Shown: positions 9,253-18,215 of the stretch, one piece after another | Layout of the letters: each line of letters starts with the position of its first letter | Numbering within the stretch: the first letter of the stretch is position 1 | Source: JADKAV01 sp041393775 | GTDB taxonomy: Bacteria; Actinomycetota; Actinomycetes; S36-B12; UBA10799 | NCBI GenBank assembly: GCA_041393775.1 | Contig: JAWKJM010000006.1 | Coordinates: 62,001 to 126,000, forward strand | DNA length: 64,000 nucleotides | Reading direction: 5' to 3' | Translations under genes and position numbers: made by a program | Notes under the pieces: model-generated | The model's database searches: none | Seen by the model: the letters and a program-made list of their open reading frames with translations, nothing else | What the model was told of the DNA's origin: nothing

Positions 9253-10104
9253 CTACCTGCGGTCGGAGTCCTCATCGTCGACCGACTCGGAAATCGGGGA
9301 CAACTCGTCGTCGTCGAACGCGTGGTAGTCCGGCTCGGACGCATTGCGTCTGCGGCGCCGGTCGTTGAGGAGGCTGAAGACCACCGCGCTACCCACAAGG
9401 ACCATTACAGGAGTGGCGAGCAACATCATCGTGATCGGGTCACCGGTCGGGGTGGCGACGGCGGCGAATACGAACACGCCGAAGATGATGTAGCGCCAGG
9501 CGCTGGCCAGGCGCTTTCCGCTCAGCACGCCCAGCATGTTGAGGCCCACGATGAACAACGGTGTCAGGAAACCGATCCCGAACACGATCACCATGCGCAA
9601 GAAGAACGACAGGTACCGATCCACGGGCAGGTAGTTGCCCACGTTCTGCGGCGTGAATCCCAGGAGGACCTCGAGCCCCTTCGGCATCAGAACGTAGGCC
9701 AGGGCCACACCTCCCAGGAACAGCGGGACGCTGATCGCCGCGAAGAAGTACACCCAGCGGCGCTCCTTCGGGTGCAGCCCGGGCGTGACGAACGCCCACA
9801 ATTGATAGATCCATACCGGCGAGGCGAGGACCAAGCCGGCCATCACCGCGACCTTCACCTGCAACATGAAGGCATCTGTGACCCCGGAAACCACCAGCCG
9901 CACATCCCGGCCCTGGGAGGCCGCGGCGGCCACCACGTCCTGGATCGGCTGCGACAGCAGATCGAAGATGGGCTCGTAGTAGATCCAGCCGACCGCAGTG
10001 CCCACCGCGATTGCCAGCAGGCTGATCACGATCCGACGGCGCAACTCCCGCAGATGGTCCCGCAGGGGCATATGCGCGCGCGCATGGGTTGCGGGCGCTG
10101 ACAC
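9253..10104 (-). CDS. tatC: Sec-independent protein translocase TatC
   Basis: Core receptor of the twin-arginine translocase in the cytoplasmic membrane. 283 residues with six hydrophobic segments. Family-typical stretches are seen: HLRELRRRIVIS at the N-terminus, SPVWIYQLWAFVTPGLHPKERR in the first cytoplasmic loop (conserved Pro and Glu) and the late FAAVATPTGDPITM. The C-terminal tail is acidic. It starts 2 bases after the tatA stop, so the two are co-transcribed. Confidence 0.97.
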   Translation of the reverse strand: MSAPATHARAHMPLRDHLRELRRRIVISLLAIAVGTAVGWIYYEPIFDLLSQPIQDVVAAAASQGRDVRLVVSGVTDAFMLQVKVAVMAGLVLASPVWIYQLWAFVTPGLHPKERRWVYFFAAISVPLFLGGVALAYVLMPKGLEVLLGFTPQNVGNYLPVDRYLSFFLRMVIVFGIGFLTPLFIVGLNMLGVLSGKRLASAWRYIIFGVFVFAAVATPTGDPITMMLLATPVMVLVGSAVVFSLLNDRRRRRNASEPDYHAFDDDELSPISESVDDEDSDRR

Positions 10105-10106
10105 GA

Positions 10107-10385
10107 CTAAGGCTGGGTGGGCGTCTGCTTGCCCGCCTCGCCGGTCGCGGTGGTCTTGTCCGTCACCGGCGAGGGGTCGGGCTGGGTGGCCGTCGGCGCA
10201 TCCACGGCCTTCGCGTCCTGCGACTTGTCATCCGAGGAGTCGGTGAGCCCCTTCGTCTCCGCCTTGAAGATGCGAAGGGAGCGGCCGAGCCCGCGGGCGG
10301 CGTCGGGCAGTCGACGCGCACCGAATAGAAGCACAAGGACGAGGATCAGAATCAGCCATTCGGAACCCCGAAGATTCGAGAACAT
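10107..10385 (-). CDS. tatA: Sec-independent protein translocase TatA
   Basis: Pore-forming Tat subunit. 92 residues: a short N-terminal membrane helix (EWLILILVLVLLFGARRLPD), the FGARRLPDAARGLG hinge and amphipathic helix, then a disordered acidic and Thr/Pro-rich tail. A TAGTCT box ends 6 bases before the ATG, so the transcript is probably leaderless and this is the promoter of tatA-tatC-DAGK. Confidence 0.95.
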   Translation of the reverse strand: MFSNLRGSEWLILILVLVLLFGARRLPDAARGLGRSLRIFKAETKGLTDSSDDKSQDAKAVDAPTATQPDPSPVTDKTTATGEAGKQTPTQP

Positions 10386-10542
10386 GCATACAGACTACGA
10401 CGTCAATCGGTGATCGGGATATGAGCGTGTTCGACGGGTTGGCCCGGCTGCGCAGATGACCGGGTGGTCACTGAGTCTCGGGCCCGCGCGAGTGCTCGGG
10501 ATTGCTGCCACTCAGTTCGACCTGGCACACCCGCGCGAACCC

Positions 10543-10660
10543 TGTGTAACGAAGTTGCCGGGGCCAACCAGGGACTGTTACGAAGGTGCGCGGTCGCGAC
10601 CAGGCGGACCCCGCACCCTCGTAACAGAACGCGGGACACGCCAGCAACGTCGTCACAATC
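10543..10660. repeat. Intergenic repeat family R1, copy 3
   Basis: TGTGTAACGAAGTTG at the left, TTACGAAGGTGCGCGG and CCGCACCCTCGTAACA inside, and CAACGTCGTCACA at the right: the same nested palindrome plan as copy 1 with a few mismatches. It occupies the centre of the 297-bp gap between tatA and the zinc-ribbon gene. The rest of that gap shows no gene. Confidence 0.85.
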
Positions 10661-10682
10661 GTCGCCGAAGAGCGGTAGGCAA

Positions 10683-11000
10683 CTACTGCATCACCAGATG
10701 CGGCACGATCACGTCGTGGGTCTCAAGCCACAACGCGAGGTCCAGCACATCGTCGTACGAGATGGGCAAGCCTATGTGCGACTCCATCACCTCGCTGGGG
10801 ACACGGTCGATGCAGACACCGGCGCTGGACAGCAGGGCTACCACTTCGTCATCCGCGGCCTTTTCGATCAGGTCGTGGCAGGTACCACAGCGGAAAGTGT
10901 ATGTGGCCCAACCTGCGGCCTGTGCCACCGTGAGGCGCACTTCGGAGGGTGTGAGGTCGACGTCGCCACAGACTGGGCACGTTGCCTTAATCGTGGTCAT
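10683..11000 (-). CDS. Small zinc-ribbon protein of unknown function
   Basis: 105 residues, soluble. The N-terminus has two Cys pairs (CPVCGD and CGTCHD, about residues 8-11 and 38-41), which should bind one zinc. The C-terminal half is helical and acidic (SYDDVLDLALWLETHD). A good ribosome binding site (GGAGGAGG) precedes the ATG. It occupies the place between the FKBP genes and tatA where M. tuberculosis has pafB and pafC, but shows no similarity to WYL-domain proteins. Function not recognised. Confidence 0.75.
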   Translation of the reverse strand: MTTIKATCPVCGDVDLTPSEVRLTVAQAAGWATYTFRCGTCHDLIEKAADDEVVALLSSAGVCIDRVPSEVMESHIGLPISYDDVLDLALWLETHDVIVPHLVMQ

Positions 11001-11120
11001 GGTTGCTCGCCTCCTCCGGGTCTACTGAATGTGCCTTCGGCAGGAGACTGCTGAAAGTTGAGGCCGGTGTCCTGTTGTCGAGGGCATGGTCACTCTGTGT
11101 GACAACAGACTCCGCGGAGG

Positions 11121-11477
11121 TCAGGCGTCGAGGAGGTCGATCACGAAGATCAGGGTCTTGCCCGACAGCCGATGCCCACCACGCTCGCCATACGCCAGCG
11201 CCGGCGGGATGACCAACTGGCGCCGGCCGCCGACCCGCATGCCGGGAATGCCGTCCTGCCAGCCTTGGATCAGGCCGCGCAGCGGGAACTCGATCGGCTC
11301 CCCACGATCCCATGAGGCATCGAACTGCTCCCCGGTGTCGTACTCGACGCCCACGTAGTGCACGGTGACGGTGCCGCCTGGCTGGGCCTGGGCGCCGTCT
11401 CCGACCACCAGGTCGGTGATGACCAGCTCCGATGGAGCCGGGCCCTCTTGGAAATCGATCTCGGGTTTCTCACTCAT
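11121..11477 (-). CDS. FKBP-type peptidyl-prolyl cis-trans isomerase, cytoplasmic
   Basis: 118 residues: one FKBP domain with VTVHYVGVEYDTGEQFDASWDRG, FPLRGLIQGWQDGIPGMRVGG and IPPALAYGERG, the residues lining the catalytic pocket. No signal peptide. The ATG overlaps the stop of the upstream FKBP lipoprotein gene (ATGA). FKBP genes beside pafA are common in actinomycetes. Confidence 0.95.
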   Translation of the reverse strand: MSEKPEIDFQEGPAPSELVITDLVVGDGAQAQPGGTVTVHYVGVEYDTGEQFDASWDRGEPIEFPLRGLIQGWQDGIPGMRVGGRRQLVIPPALAYGERGGHRLSGKTLIFVIDLLDA

Positions 11478-11998
11478 GACGACACCTTCACTACATCGAC
11501 GACGAATACCAGGGTGTCATTGGCTTCGATGCCCGATCCGGGCGGGGGGTTTGCGCCGTACGCCTGCTCCGGCGGGATGATCAGCAGAACCCGGGCACCC
11601 TGTTTGGCGCCCTGCAGCCCCTGCTGCCAACCCGGGATGACGCCCTTGATCGGGAACTCCAGTTCGCCCGTGGCCCATGAACTCTGGAACACCTGCCCCG
11701 TGCTCCATGCGGATCCGACGTACTGCACCGTCACCAGCGAGTTGGGCTTGATGGCCTTGCCGGTTCCTGGCTCGATCTCCTTGACCACCAGTTCCGAAGG
11801 CGCTTGCGCGGCGGTGTCTATGGAGATGGTGGGCTCCGAGCCCGGTTCACCTGACACAGTGACACCGTCGGTGGACAACACTGCGGAGGCGCTGGCAGCG
11901 GGGCTCGAAGGCGAGTCGGTGGTGCCCGCGTCGGACCCGCAACCGGCTACTGCCAGCACCGGCACGAGCAGCAGCGCTGCGAAAAGGGATCGGGACAT
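11474..11998 (-). CDS. FKBP-type peptidyl-prolyl isomerase, lipoprotein
   Basis: 174 residues. A lipoprotein signal peptide with lipobox LAVAGC ends near residue 21, then a Ser/Ala-rich linker and one FKBP domain (VTVQYVGSAWSTGQVFQSSW, FPIKGVIPGWQQGLQG, IPPEQAYG). It is predicted to act on the outer membrane face as a folding helper for exported proteins and needs Lgt and LspA. ATG at 11998 is preferred over GTG at 12007 because TAGGGT stands 7 bases upstream of it. Coupled to the cytoplasmic FKBP gene by an ATGA overlap. Confidence 0.93.
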   Translation of the reverse strand: MSRSLFAALLLVPVLAVAGCGSDAGTTDSPSSPAASASAVLSTDGVTVSGEPGSEPTISIDTAAQAPSELVVKEIEPGTGKAIKPNSLVTVQYVGSAWSTGQVFQSSWATGELEFPIKGVIPGWQQGLQGAKQGARVLLIIPPEQAYGANPPPGSGIEANDTLVFVVDVVKVSS

Positions 11999-12042
11999 GG
12001 ACATCACCCTACGCAGTCACCGCTTGCGGCCTCGGCCTCGGG

Positions 12043-13413
12043 TCACATGGACGCGATCAGGCGCTCAACCCGCTCGTCGACGTTCTTGAACGGGTCCTTG
12101 CACAGCACAGTGCGCTGAGCCTGATCGTTGAGTTTCAGATGGACCCAGTCGACGGTGAAGTCGCGCCGCTTCTCCTGCGCGCGTTTGATGAAGTCCCCCC
12201 TCAGCTTGGCCCGCGTCGTCTGCGGCGGGATCGACTTGGCCTCGAAGACCTCGATGTCGCTGGAGACCCGCTCCACGAGGCCCTTCGCGGACAACAAGTA
12301 GAACAGTCCGCGCTTGCGGCTGATGTCGTGGTAGGCGAGGTCCAGTTGCGAGATGCGCGGGTCCGTCAGGTCCAGACCGTGCTTGGCCATGTACCGATCG
12401 ATCAAGGTCCGTTTGATGGCCCAGTCGATCTCGGTGGCGACGTCCTGCATCCGGTTGAACTCGATGGCGTCCAGGGTCCGTGACCACAGGTCCACCACCC
12501 GGGAGGCGACGCTGTCCGGATCGGCGAGCATCCCACTGGTCCGGGCGAAGCCCTCCACCTTCGCCAAGTACTCCCGCTGCATGTCGAGGCCGCTGATGGA
12601 TCTGCCATTCGCGAGCCGGACGGACCGGCGTCCGGTGGGATCCTGGCTGATGTCGCGGATGCTGCGGATCGGGTTCTCCAGGGTGAGGTCGCGCATCGGC
12701 AGCCCGGCCTCGAGCACGCGCAGCACCAGATCCGTGGCGCCCACCTTCAGCAATGTGGTGGTCTCGCTCATGTTGCTGTCACCGACGATGACGTGCAGAC
12801 GACGGAAGCGCTCGGCATCGGCATGCGGCTCATCGCGGGTGTTGATGATCGGGCGACTGCGGGTGGTGGCGCTGCTCACCGATTCCCACACATGCTCGGC
12901 TCGCTGGCTCACCGCGTAGGTGGCACCTCGCGGCGTCTGCAGCACCTTCCCCGCTCCGCAGATCAGCTGCCGGGAGACGAGGAACGGGATCAGCACCTCC
13001 GCCAGCCGGAAGAACTCCCCCTGCCTGCCGACCAGGTAGTTCTCGTGGCATCCGTAGGAGTTTCCGGCGGAGTCGGTGTTGTTCTTGAACAGGTAGATGT
13101 CCCCGAGAATGCCCTCGCCGGCAAGCCGTTGTTCGGCATCGACTTGCAGACCCTCGAGGATGCGTTCGCCGGCTTTGTCGTGTGTCACCAGTTGCAGGAG
13201 GTCATCGCACTCGGCGGTGGCATATTCGGGATGAGAGCCGACATCCAGGTACAGGCGGGAGCCGTTGCGCAAGAAGACGTTGGAACTGCGTCCCCAGCTG
13301 ACCACCCGGCGGAACAGGTACCGAGCCACCTCATCCGGGGAGAGCCGGCGCTGGCCCTGGAATGTGCACGTCACGCCGTACTCGGTCTCGATGCCGAAAA
13401 TCCGCCGTGACAT
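12043..13413 (-). CDS. pafA: Pup-protein ligase PafA
   Basis: Joins the C-terminal Glu of Pup to substrate lysines using ATP. 456 residues. The N-terminus FGIETEYGV is the glutamine-synthetase-like nucleotide-binding signature shared with Dop. RLYLDVGSHPEYAT holds the catalytic Asp (residue 57) and FKNNTDSAGNSYGCHENYL the metal-binding core. The Dop-specific loop is absent, which separates it from dop at 15262. It lies 11 bases after prcA with its own GAGGAAC binding site, in the same transcription unit as the proteasome genes. Confidence 0.97.
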   Translation of the reverse strand: MSRRIFGIETEYGVTCTFQGQRRLSPDEVARYLFRRVVSWGRSSNVFLRNGSRLYLDVGSHPEYATAECDDLLQLVTHDKAGERILEGLQVDAEQRLAGEGILGDIYLFKNNTDSAGNSYGCHENYLVGRQGEFFRLAEVLIPFLVSRQLICGAGKVLQTPRGATYAVSQRAEHVWESVSSATTRSRPIINTRDEPHADAERFRRLHVIVGDSNMSETTTLLKVGATDLVLRVLEAGLPMRDLTLENPIRSIRDISQDPTGRRSVRLANGRSISGLDMQREYLAKVEGFARTSGMLADPDSVASRVVDLWSRTLDAIEFNRMQDVATEIDWAIKRTLIDRYMAKHGLDLTDPRISQLDLAYHDISRKRGLFYLLSAKGLVERVSSDIEVFEAKSIPPQTTRAKLRGDFIKRAQEKRRDFTVDWVHLKLNDQAQRTVLCKDPFKNVDERVERLIASM

Positions 13414-13424
13414 GTTCCTCAGCC

Positions 13425-14120
13425 CTACTTGCCGCTCAGAAGTCCGGACAGTTGGTCGCCGACCAGTCGCCGGAACGCTCGCCGGGGTCTGTTCCGGTCG
13501 AGGACCGCGACTTCGAGCTGGCCCTCTTCCAACGTGCGGGAACTCTGACCATCCTGCTGCGCCAAGGCCGCAACTGACATCTGCAGAGCCTCTTTCAGGG
13601 ACAGGTCCGCGCGCCAGTGCTCCTGCATCTGAGTCGAGATCGCATCGGATGCCCCGCCCATCGCCACGAAACCGTGCTCGTCGCCGACTGAGCCGTCGAA
13701 GGTGAGCCGGTACATCTGGTCCGCCTGCTCGTCCGCACCGACCTCTGCGACGACGATCTCGACCTCGTAGGGTTTCTGGGCCTCCGTGAACACCGTTCCC
13801 AGCGTCTGGGCATACGCATTGGCCAGTCCCCGGCTCGTCACGTCTGCGCGGTCGTAGCTGAAGCCTCGCAGGTCTGCGTACCGCACCCCCGCGACCCGCA
13901 GGTTCTCGAACTCGTTGTACTTGCCCACCGCAGCGAAAGCGATCTTGTCGTAGATCTCACTGATCTTGTGCAGAGCGCGCGAGGGGTTCTCGGCGACGAA
14001 CAGGATGCCCTCGTCGTACTGCGACACGATGACCGAACGTCCCCGTGCGATTCCTTTGCGCGCGTAGTCGGCCTTGTCCTTGATGATCTGCTCTGGCGAG
14101 ACGTAGAAGGGCATCGTCAT
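13425..14120 (-). CDS. prcA: 20S proteasome alpha subunit PrcA
   Basis: Forms the outer rings of the proteasome core and gates the chamber. 231 residues starting MTMPFYVSPEQIIKDKADYARKGIARGRS, the gating N-terminus and H0 helix typical of actinobacterial PrcA. It has no propeptide. The start overlaps the prcB stop by one base (TAATG), so the two subunits are made together. The C-terminus is basic and short (RRLVGDQLSGLLSGK). Confidence 0.97.
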   Translation of the reverse strand: MTMPFYVSPEQIIKDKADYARKGIARGRSVIVSQYDEGILFVAENPSRALHKISEIYDKIAFAAVGKYNEFENLRVAGVRYADLRGFSYDRADVTSRGLANAYAQTLGTVFTEAQKPYEVEIVVAEVGADEQADQMYRLTFDGSVGDEHGFVAMGGASDAISTQMQEHWRADLSLKEALQMSVAALAQQDGQSSRTLEEGQLEVAVLDRNRPRRAFRRLVGDQLSGLLSGK

Positions 14121-14950
14121 TATGAGCCCCCCGTGTCGTCGGCGACCGGTCCGTCAGGGCGCTGGAAGCGCTGCTGCACGACTTGGTCGACGAGAGTCTG
14201 CAATTCCGACTCCGGAAGCTTCCTGACTCCGCTGGAGTCCACCGAGTACACGATGGGGAAGATGCCACGGGTCATGTCGGGGCCACCGGTGGCCGAGTCG
14301 TCGTCCGCCGCGTCATACAGCGCCTGCAAGCACACCCGGACAGCCTCGCTGTCTCGCAGTTCGGGTCGGTACAGCTTCTTCAGCGAACCACGCGCGAACG
14401 GGCTTCCCGAGCCCACCGCGTAGTAGTCATGCTCCTCGTAGCGTCCGCCCGTGACGTCGTAGGAGAAGATCCGGCCGCGGTCGCCCGCTTGGTCGTAGCC
14501 GGCGAACAACGGCACTACCGCCAGTCCTTGCATCGCCATCCCCAGGTTGCCGCGGATGAACGACGCCAACCGGTTCGCCTTGCCCTCCAGGGACAAGGTG
14601 GCGCCCTCGATCTTCTCGAAGTGCTCGAGTTCGGTTTGGAACAACCGCACCATCTCGACGGCCAGACCGGCGGTTCCCGCGATCCCGACCACCGAGTACT
14701 CGTCGGCGGCGTACACCTTCTCGATGTCGCGCTGGGCGATCACGTTGCCCATGGTGGCCCGGCGGTCCCCGGCCATGACGACACCGGAGTCGAATTGGCA
14801 GGCCACGATCGTCGTGCCGTGCGGAGCCTCCAACGGTCGGGCATCATGACCGGCGCGATCGAACCACGAGGGGTCGTGCGCGGCCAGGAAGTCGACGAAT
14901 GAGGAGCCCGGACGCATGAAGTGCGGGGGCAAACCGGAAGCCTGGGTCAC
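14120..14950 (-). CDS. prcB: 20S proteasome beta subunit PrcB
   Basis: Catalytic subunit. 276 residues including a propeptide of about 45. Cleavage before the Thr of GTTIVACQF exposes the N-terminal threonine nucleophile (residue 46); VVMAGDRRAT carries the supporting Asp/Arg region. The GTG start overlaps the pup stop (GTGA), which fixes the start and shows the order pup-prcB-prcA-pafA. Confidence 0.97.
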   Translation of the reverse strand: MTQASGLPPHFMRPGSSFVDFLAAHDPSWFDRAGHDARPLEAPHGTTIVACQFDSGVVMAGDRRATMGNVIAQRDIEKVYAADEYSVVGIAGTAGLAVEMVRLFQTELEHFEKIEGATLSLEGKANRLASFIRGNLGMAMQGLAVVPLFAGYDQAGDRGRIFSYDVTGGRYEEHDYYAVGSGSPFARGSLKKLYRPELRDSEAVRVCLQALYDAADDDSATGGPDMTRGIFPIVYSVDSSGVRKLPESELQTLVDQVVQQRFQRPDGPVADDTGGS

Positions 14951-15150
14951 TGGCCACCCTTCTGTACGAAACTGGCCACGAACTCCTCGGCGTTCTCCTC
15001 GAGAACGTCGTCGATCTCGTCGAGGATCGAATCGACATCGGCGTCGAGCTCCGCCTTGCGCGCTGACGCTGCCTCCAGTTCCTCGCCAACGACGTCCTCG
15101 GACTCCTTGGCGGTGCTCGGGCGTTGCTTGTGCTGCTGACCGTCTGCCAT
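14947..15150 (-). CDS. pup: Prokaryotic ubiquitin-like protein Pup
   Basis: 67 residues, acidic and mostly disordered, with a helical centre (EELEAASARKAELDADVDSI) that binds the ARC coiled coil. It ends in GGQ. The terminal Gln must be deamidated to Glu by Dop before PafA can ligate it, as in Mycobacterium. A strong GGAGGTG site precedes the ATG and TAGTGT lies further upstream. First gene of the proteasome operon. Confidence 0.97.
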   Translation of the reverse strand: MADGQQHKQRPSTAKESEDVVGEELEAASARKAELDADVDSILDEIDDVLEENAEEFVASFVQKGGQ

Positions 15151-15261
15151 GACACACCTCCGTACTGAAGACACTAGCCGCAAGTACGCCGATCTGGCAT
15201 CAACCACCTCGTGCGTGCGGTGCACAACTGCACAAGGTCGTCGCCGGGATAGCCTGAGAAC
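15151..15261. promoter_or_regulatory. Divergent promoter region pup/dop
   Basis: 111 bp between the pup and dop starts. On the plus strand TAGCCT (15250-15255) stands 6 bases before the GTG of dop, so dop is probably leaderless. On the minus strand TAGTGT lies about 20 bases before the pup ATG, followed by GGAGGTG, giving pup a short leader. Confidence 0.6.
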
Positions 15262-16785
15262 GTGAGCGTCATCCGGATCATGGGCATCGAAACGGAGTAC
15301 GGGGTCTCCTCCCCCGGGCATCCGCATGCGAACGCCATGCTCATGTCCAGTCAGGTGGTCACGGCCTACGACCGGGCGACCAACACCGAACGGCGCAGGC
15401 GGACACGGTGGGATTACGACGTCGAGACCCCGCTGCGGGACGCGCGCGGTTTCGACATGAGTCGCTCCGAGGCCGACTCCTCCCAACTCACCGACGACGA
15501 CGTCGGTATGGCGAACGTGATCTTGACCAACGGCGCCCGCCTGTACGTCGACCACGCGCACCCGGAGTACTCGAGCCCGGAGGTGCTGACCCCTTTCGAC
15601 GCCACTCTGTACGACCGCGCGGGTCAACGCATAATGGCGCGAGCAGCCCGGCTGGCGTCCGCTGAACCCGGCGCGCAGCAAATCCGGCTGTACAAGAACA
15701 ACACCGACAACAAGGGCGCTTCCTACGGTTGTCACGAGAACTATCTGATGCCGCGAGCCACCCCTTTCCCGAGCATCGTCGAAACCATGATCCCCTTCTT
15801 CGTGAGCCGACAGGTGATCGCAGGGGCCGGCAGGGTGGGTATCGGCCAGGACGGCAAGACCAGCGGTTTCCAGATCACCTCCCGTGCGGACTTCTTCGAG
15901 GTCGAGGTGGGGCTGGAGACCACGCTCAAGCGCCCCCTCATCAACACCCGCGATGAGCCTCACGCCGACCCGCAACAGTATCGGCGGCTGCACGTGATCA
16001 TCGGCGACGCGAATCTGAGCGAGTACGCGACCTACCTGAAGATGGGGATCACGTCGCTGGTCCTCAGCATGGTCGAGCAGGGGTGGGACTTCACCGCGTT
16101 CGCCCTGCATCGCCCGGTGCGTCAACTGCACGCGGTGTCGCACGATCCCGGGCTGACGTATGAGATCGAGACTGCCGACGGGCGGCGGCTGACCGCGGTC
16201 CAGCTCCAGGCCGAGTTCGTGGAGCAGGCGCGCAAGTTCGTCGACGACCGTTACGGCAGCGATGTCGACGCACCGACCGCCGACATCGTGCGGGAGTGGG
16301 AGACGACCGTCGATGCTCTGCGCCGCGACCCCTCGGAACTGGTGGCGTCGCTGGATTGGATCGCCAAGATGGCGCTGCTGGATGGTTACCGCCGCCGCGA
16401 CGGTCTCGACTACGGTGATCCGCGGCTCGACCTCGTCGACCTGCAGTACTCCGACGTCGACCCGGACCGGGGCCTGTGGGCACGGCTCGAGAAGCACGGG
16501 CGGCTGCGCCGGTTGACCGGTGATGATGAGGAAGCCCATGCCGTGACCAGTCCGCCGGAGGACACGCGGGCGTACTTCCGGGGCGAGTGCTTGCGTCGGT
16601 ACCCCAAGGACGTCACTGCCGCGAGTTGGGATTCGGTGATCTTCGACCTGCCCGGACGCTCGGCGCTGCAGCGAGTCCCGACTCTCGATCCGCTACGGGG
16701 GACGAAGAGCCATGTCGAAGGCTTGCTGGAGACCAGTCCGAGTGCTGTCGATCTGATCTCTTCCCTGCAGTCCATGGATGGCTAG
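15262..16785 (+). CDS. dop: Pup deamidase/depupylase Dop
   Basis: Converts the C-terminal Gln of Pup to Glu and removes Pup from substrates. 507 residues. MGIETEYGV is the shared nucleotide-binding start. Residues about 35-75 form the Dop-loop insertion (YDRATNTERRRRTRWDYDVE) that PafA lacks. The catalytic Asp is residue 97 in RLYVDHAHPEYSS. LYKNNTDNKGASYGCHENYL is the metal site. Start GTG with TAGCCT 6 bases upstream. Here dop is transcribed away from pup, unlike the co-directional dop-pup-prcB-prcA order of M. tuberculosis. Confidence 0.97.
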   Translation: MSVIRIMGIETEYGVSSPGHPHANAMLMSSQVVTAYDRATNTERRRRTRWDYDVETPLRDARGFDMSRSEADSSQLTDDDVGMANVILTNGARLYVDHAHPEYSSPEVLTPFDATLYDRAGQRIMARAARLASAEPGAQQIRLYKNNTDNKGASYGCHENYLMPRATPFPSIVETMIPFFVSRQVIAGAGRVGIGQDGKTSGFQITSRADFFEVEVGLETTLKRPLINTRDEPHADPQQYRRLHVIIGDANLSEYATYLKMGITSLVLSMVEQGWDFTAFALHRPVRQLHAVSHDPGLTYEIETADGRRLTAVQLQAEFVEQARKFVDDRYGSDVDAPTADIVREWETTVDALRRDPSELVASLDWIAKMALLDGYRRRDGLDYGDPRLDLVDLQYSDVDPDRGLWARLEKHGRLRRLTGDDEEAHAVTSPPEDTRAYFRGECLRRYPKDVTAASWDSVIFDLPGRSALQRVPTLDPLRGTKSHVEGLLETSPSAVDLISSLQSMDG

Positions 16786-16910
16786 CAGGGTCCCCGACCT
16801 GGCCGGAAGCGCCCCCGATGCGGTCACTGCTCCAGATGGGTGACCCGCCCTACGGGCCGATCGGGTGAATCTGGTGCAGGGCCGCTGCCCTGGACGTCGA
16901 GTGCCACTGT

Positions 16911-17771
16911 GTGCGCAGTTACACCGTCCTCCTCGGCGCCGCCGGCCTGATCGTCGGGCAAGCGGTGGTGGCGGGGACGCCTGCAGCCGCGGCCACTCCG
17001 ATCGGAGCGGGCTTCCAGGCCACGGTGAGCGCCAGGAGCCACAGCAGCCTGAGCCTGAACATCAACGGCGTCAACAAGGCCCGTGTGAAGGTCAAGGGCA
17101 AGAGGTTCCGCAAGACGCTCAAGCGGTCGTCGGTGGTGCACCTGCCGACCGGCAAGTACCGCGTGCGGGCCTTCAACGTCAAGCGCGCCGGCACCTCGTA
17201 CGTGCCCGACAACCGCAAGTTCACGGTCCGGGCGAAGGTCGGCAGTTCCTTCGTGGTGACCGTCGACTACGCCCCTGTCGGTCGGGTAGATACCGGGACC
17301 ACGGCCCAGCCCGCGAGCCAGGTTCAGCAGTCCTCGGTGCCCTCCGGCCAGTTGGGCACGATGTTCAAACTCGTGAACGAGGCGCGCTCCCACACGCAAC
17401 GCTGCGGAACGAAGACGATGCCGCCGACCTCACCGGTGACCTACAACGACGAGATCGCCAAAGCGGCCCAGGCGCACGCCGACGACATGGCGGCGAAGGA
17501 CTACTTCGACCACGACTCGCTGGACGGCCGTTCGTTCTCACAGCGGATCCGGTCCACGGACTACAGCGGCTACCCCGCCGGGGAGAACATCGCCAGCGGG
17601 TTCCAGACCGCCGCGGACACTCTTGAGGGCTGGCTCGACAGCCCAGGCCACTGCGTGAACCTGATGGATCCGGAGTTCGACGAGATGGGCCTCGGATTCG
17701 CCAGCCGCCTGGACGCCGGGTCTACCGTGCCGGTCACCTACTGGGTGCAGGACTTCGGCTACAAGAACTGA
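16911..17771 (+). CDS. Secreted CAP/SCP-domain protein (YkwD type)
   Basis: 286 residues: a signal peptide (about 1-27, ending AAAA), a basic beta-rich domain (about 30-125) and a CAP domain from about residue 145. CAP signatures: LVNEARSHTQRCG, AQAHADDMAAKDYFDHDSLDG, GENIASGF and GWLDSPGHCVNLMDP (His and Glu of the CAP cavity). The substrate is unknown; bacterial CAP proteins are cell-wall or extracellular. It follows dop by 125 bp and lies between dop and arc, where mycobacteria do not have it. GTG start; no clear binding site. Confidence 0.88.
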   Translation: MRSYTVLLGAAGLIVGQAVVAGTPAAAATPIGAGFQATVSARSHSSLSLNINGVNKARVKVKGKRFRKTLKRSSVVHLPTGKYRVRAFNVKRAGTSYVPDNRKFTVRAKVGSSFVVTVDYAPVGRVDTGTTAQPASQVQQSSVPSGQLGTMFKLVNEARSHTQRCGTKTMPPTSPVTYNDEIAKAAQAHADDMAAKDYFDHDSLDGRSFSQRIRSTDYSGYPAGENIASGFQTAADTLEGWLDSPGHCVNLMDPEFDEMGLGFASRLDAGSTVPVTYWVQDFGYKN

Positions 17772-17841
17772 GCCGGCCACACCAACCCCACACCGTTCAA
17801 GTCGAGTTCCGCGGTTTCCGTTGGTCCTCAGGTTCTGGCTA

Positions 17842-18165
17842 GTCATCCGCGGCGGTGGCGTTCAGGCAGGGAATGCCGGGCGGAAATCGCTCGCGTTGTC
17901 GTCCATGGCCGTGGCCGGCGGTGGCGTTCAGGCGGGAAATGCCGGGCGGAAATCGCTCGGGTTAGAGATTGTGCACGAGGTTAGAGAAGCCACACGTGCG
18001 TTCTCTAACCTCGTGCACAATCTCTAACCTCGCGACCATTCTCTAACCTCGCGGCCCGCTCCTACGGCGACCGAGTACACGAGCCATTTTCGGACTAGAG
18101 AAGGTGCACGTTCTCTAACCTCGCGGCCCGCTCCTGCGGAAACCGACCACAGGAGCGCACTTCGG
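17842..18165. repeat. Intergenic hairpin repeat family R2, copy 2
   Basis: The GC-rich lead module (GCGTTCAGGCGGGAAATGCC) occurs twice (17855 and 17923). The hairpin at 17960-18029 has perfect 29-bp arms and a 12-base loop (GCCACACGTGCG). Relative to copies 1 and 3, two positions in the left arm and their partners in the right arm changed together (ATTGTGCAC with GTGCACAAT). Further TTCTCTAACCTCGCG motifs follow. It lies between the convergent CAP and arc genes and explains the 444-bp gap. Confidence 0.92.
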
Positions 18166-18215
18166 ACCAAGCCTACGGCGGCCCCGCCAGCGACCACGAA
18201 CCGCCGTTGGCGAGG

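Noticed and set aside
14947..16539. 530-codon open frame antisense to dop, in frame with pup
   Set aside because: It runs through the reverse of dop, has no family features, and only its last 67 codons (pup itself) are coding. GC-rich genes leave long open antisense frames.
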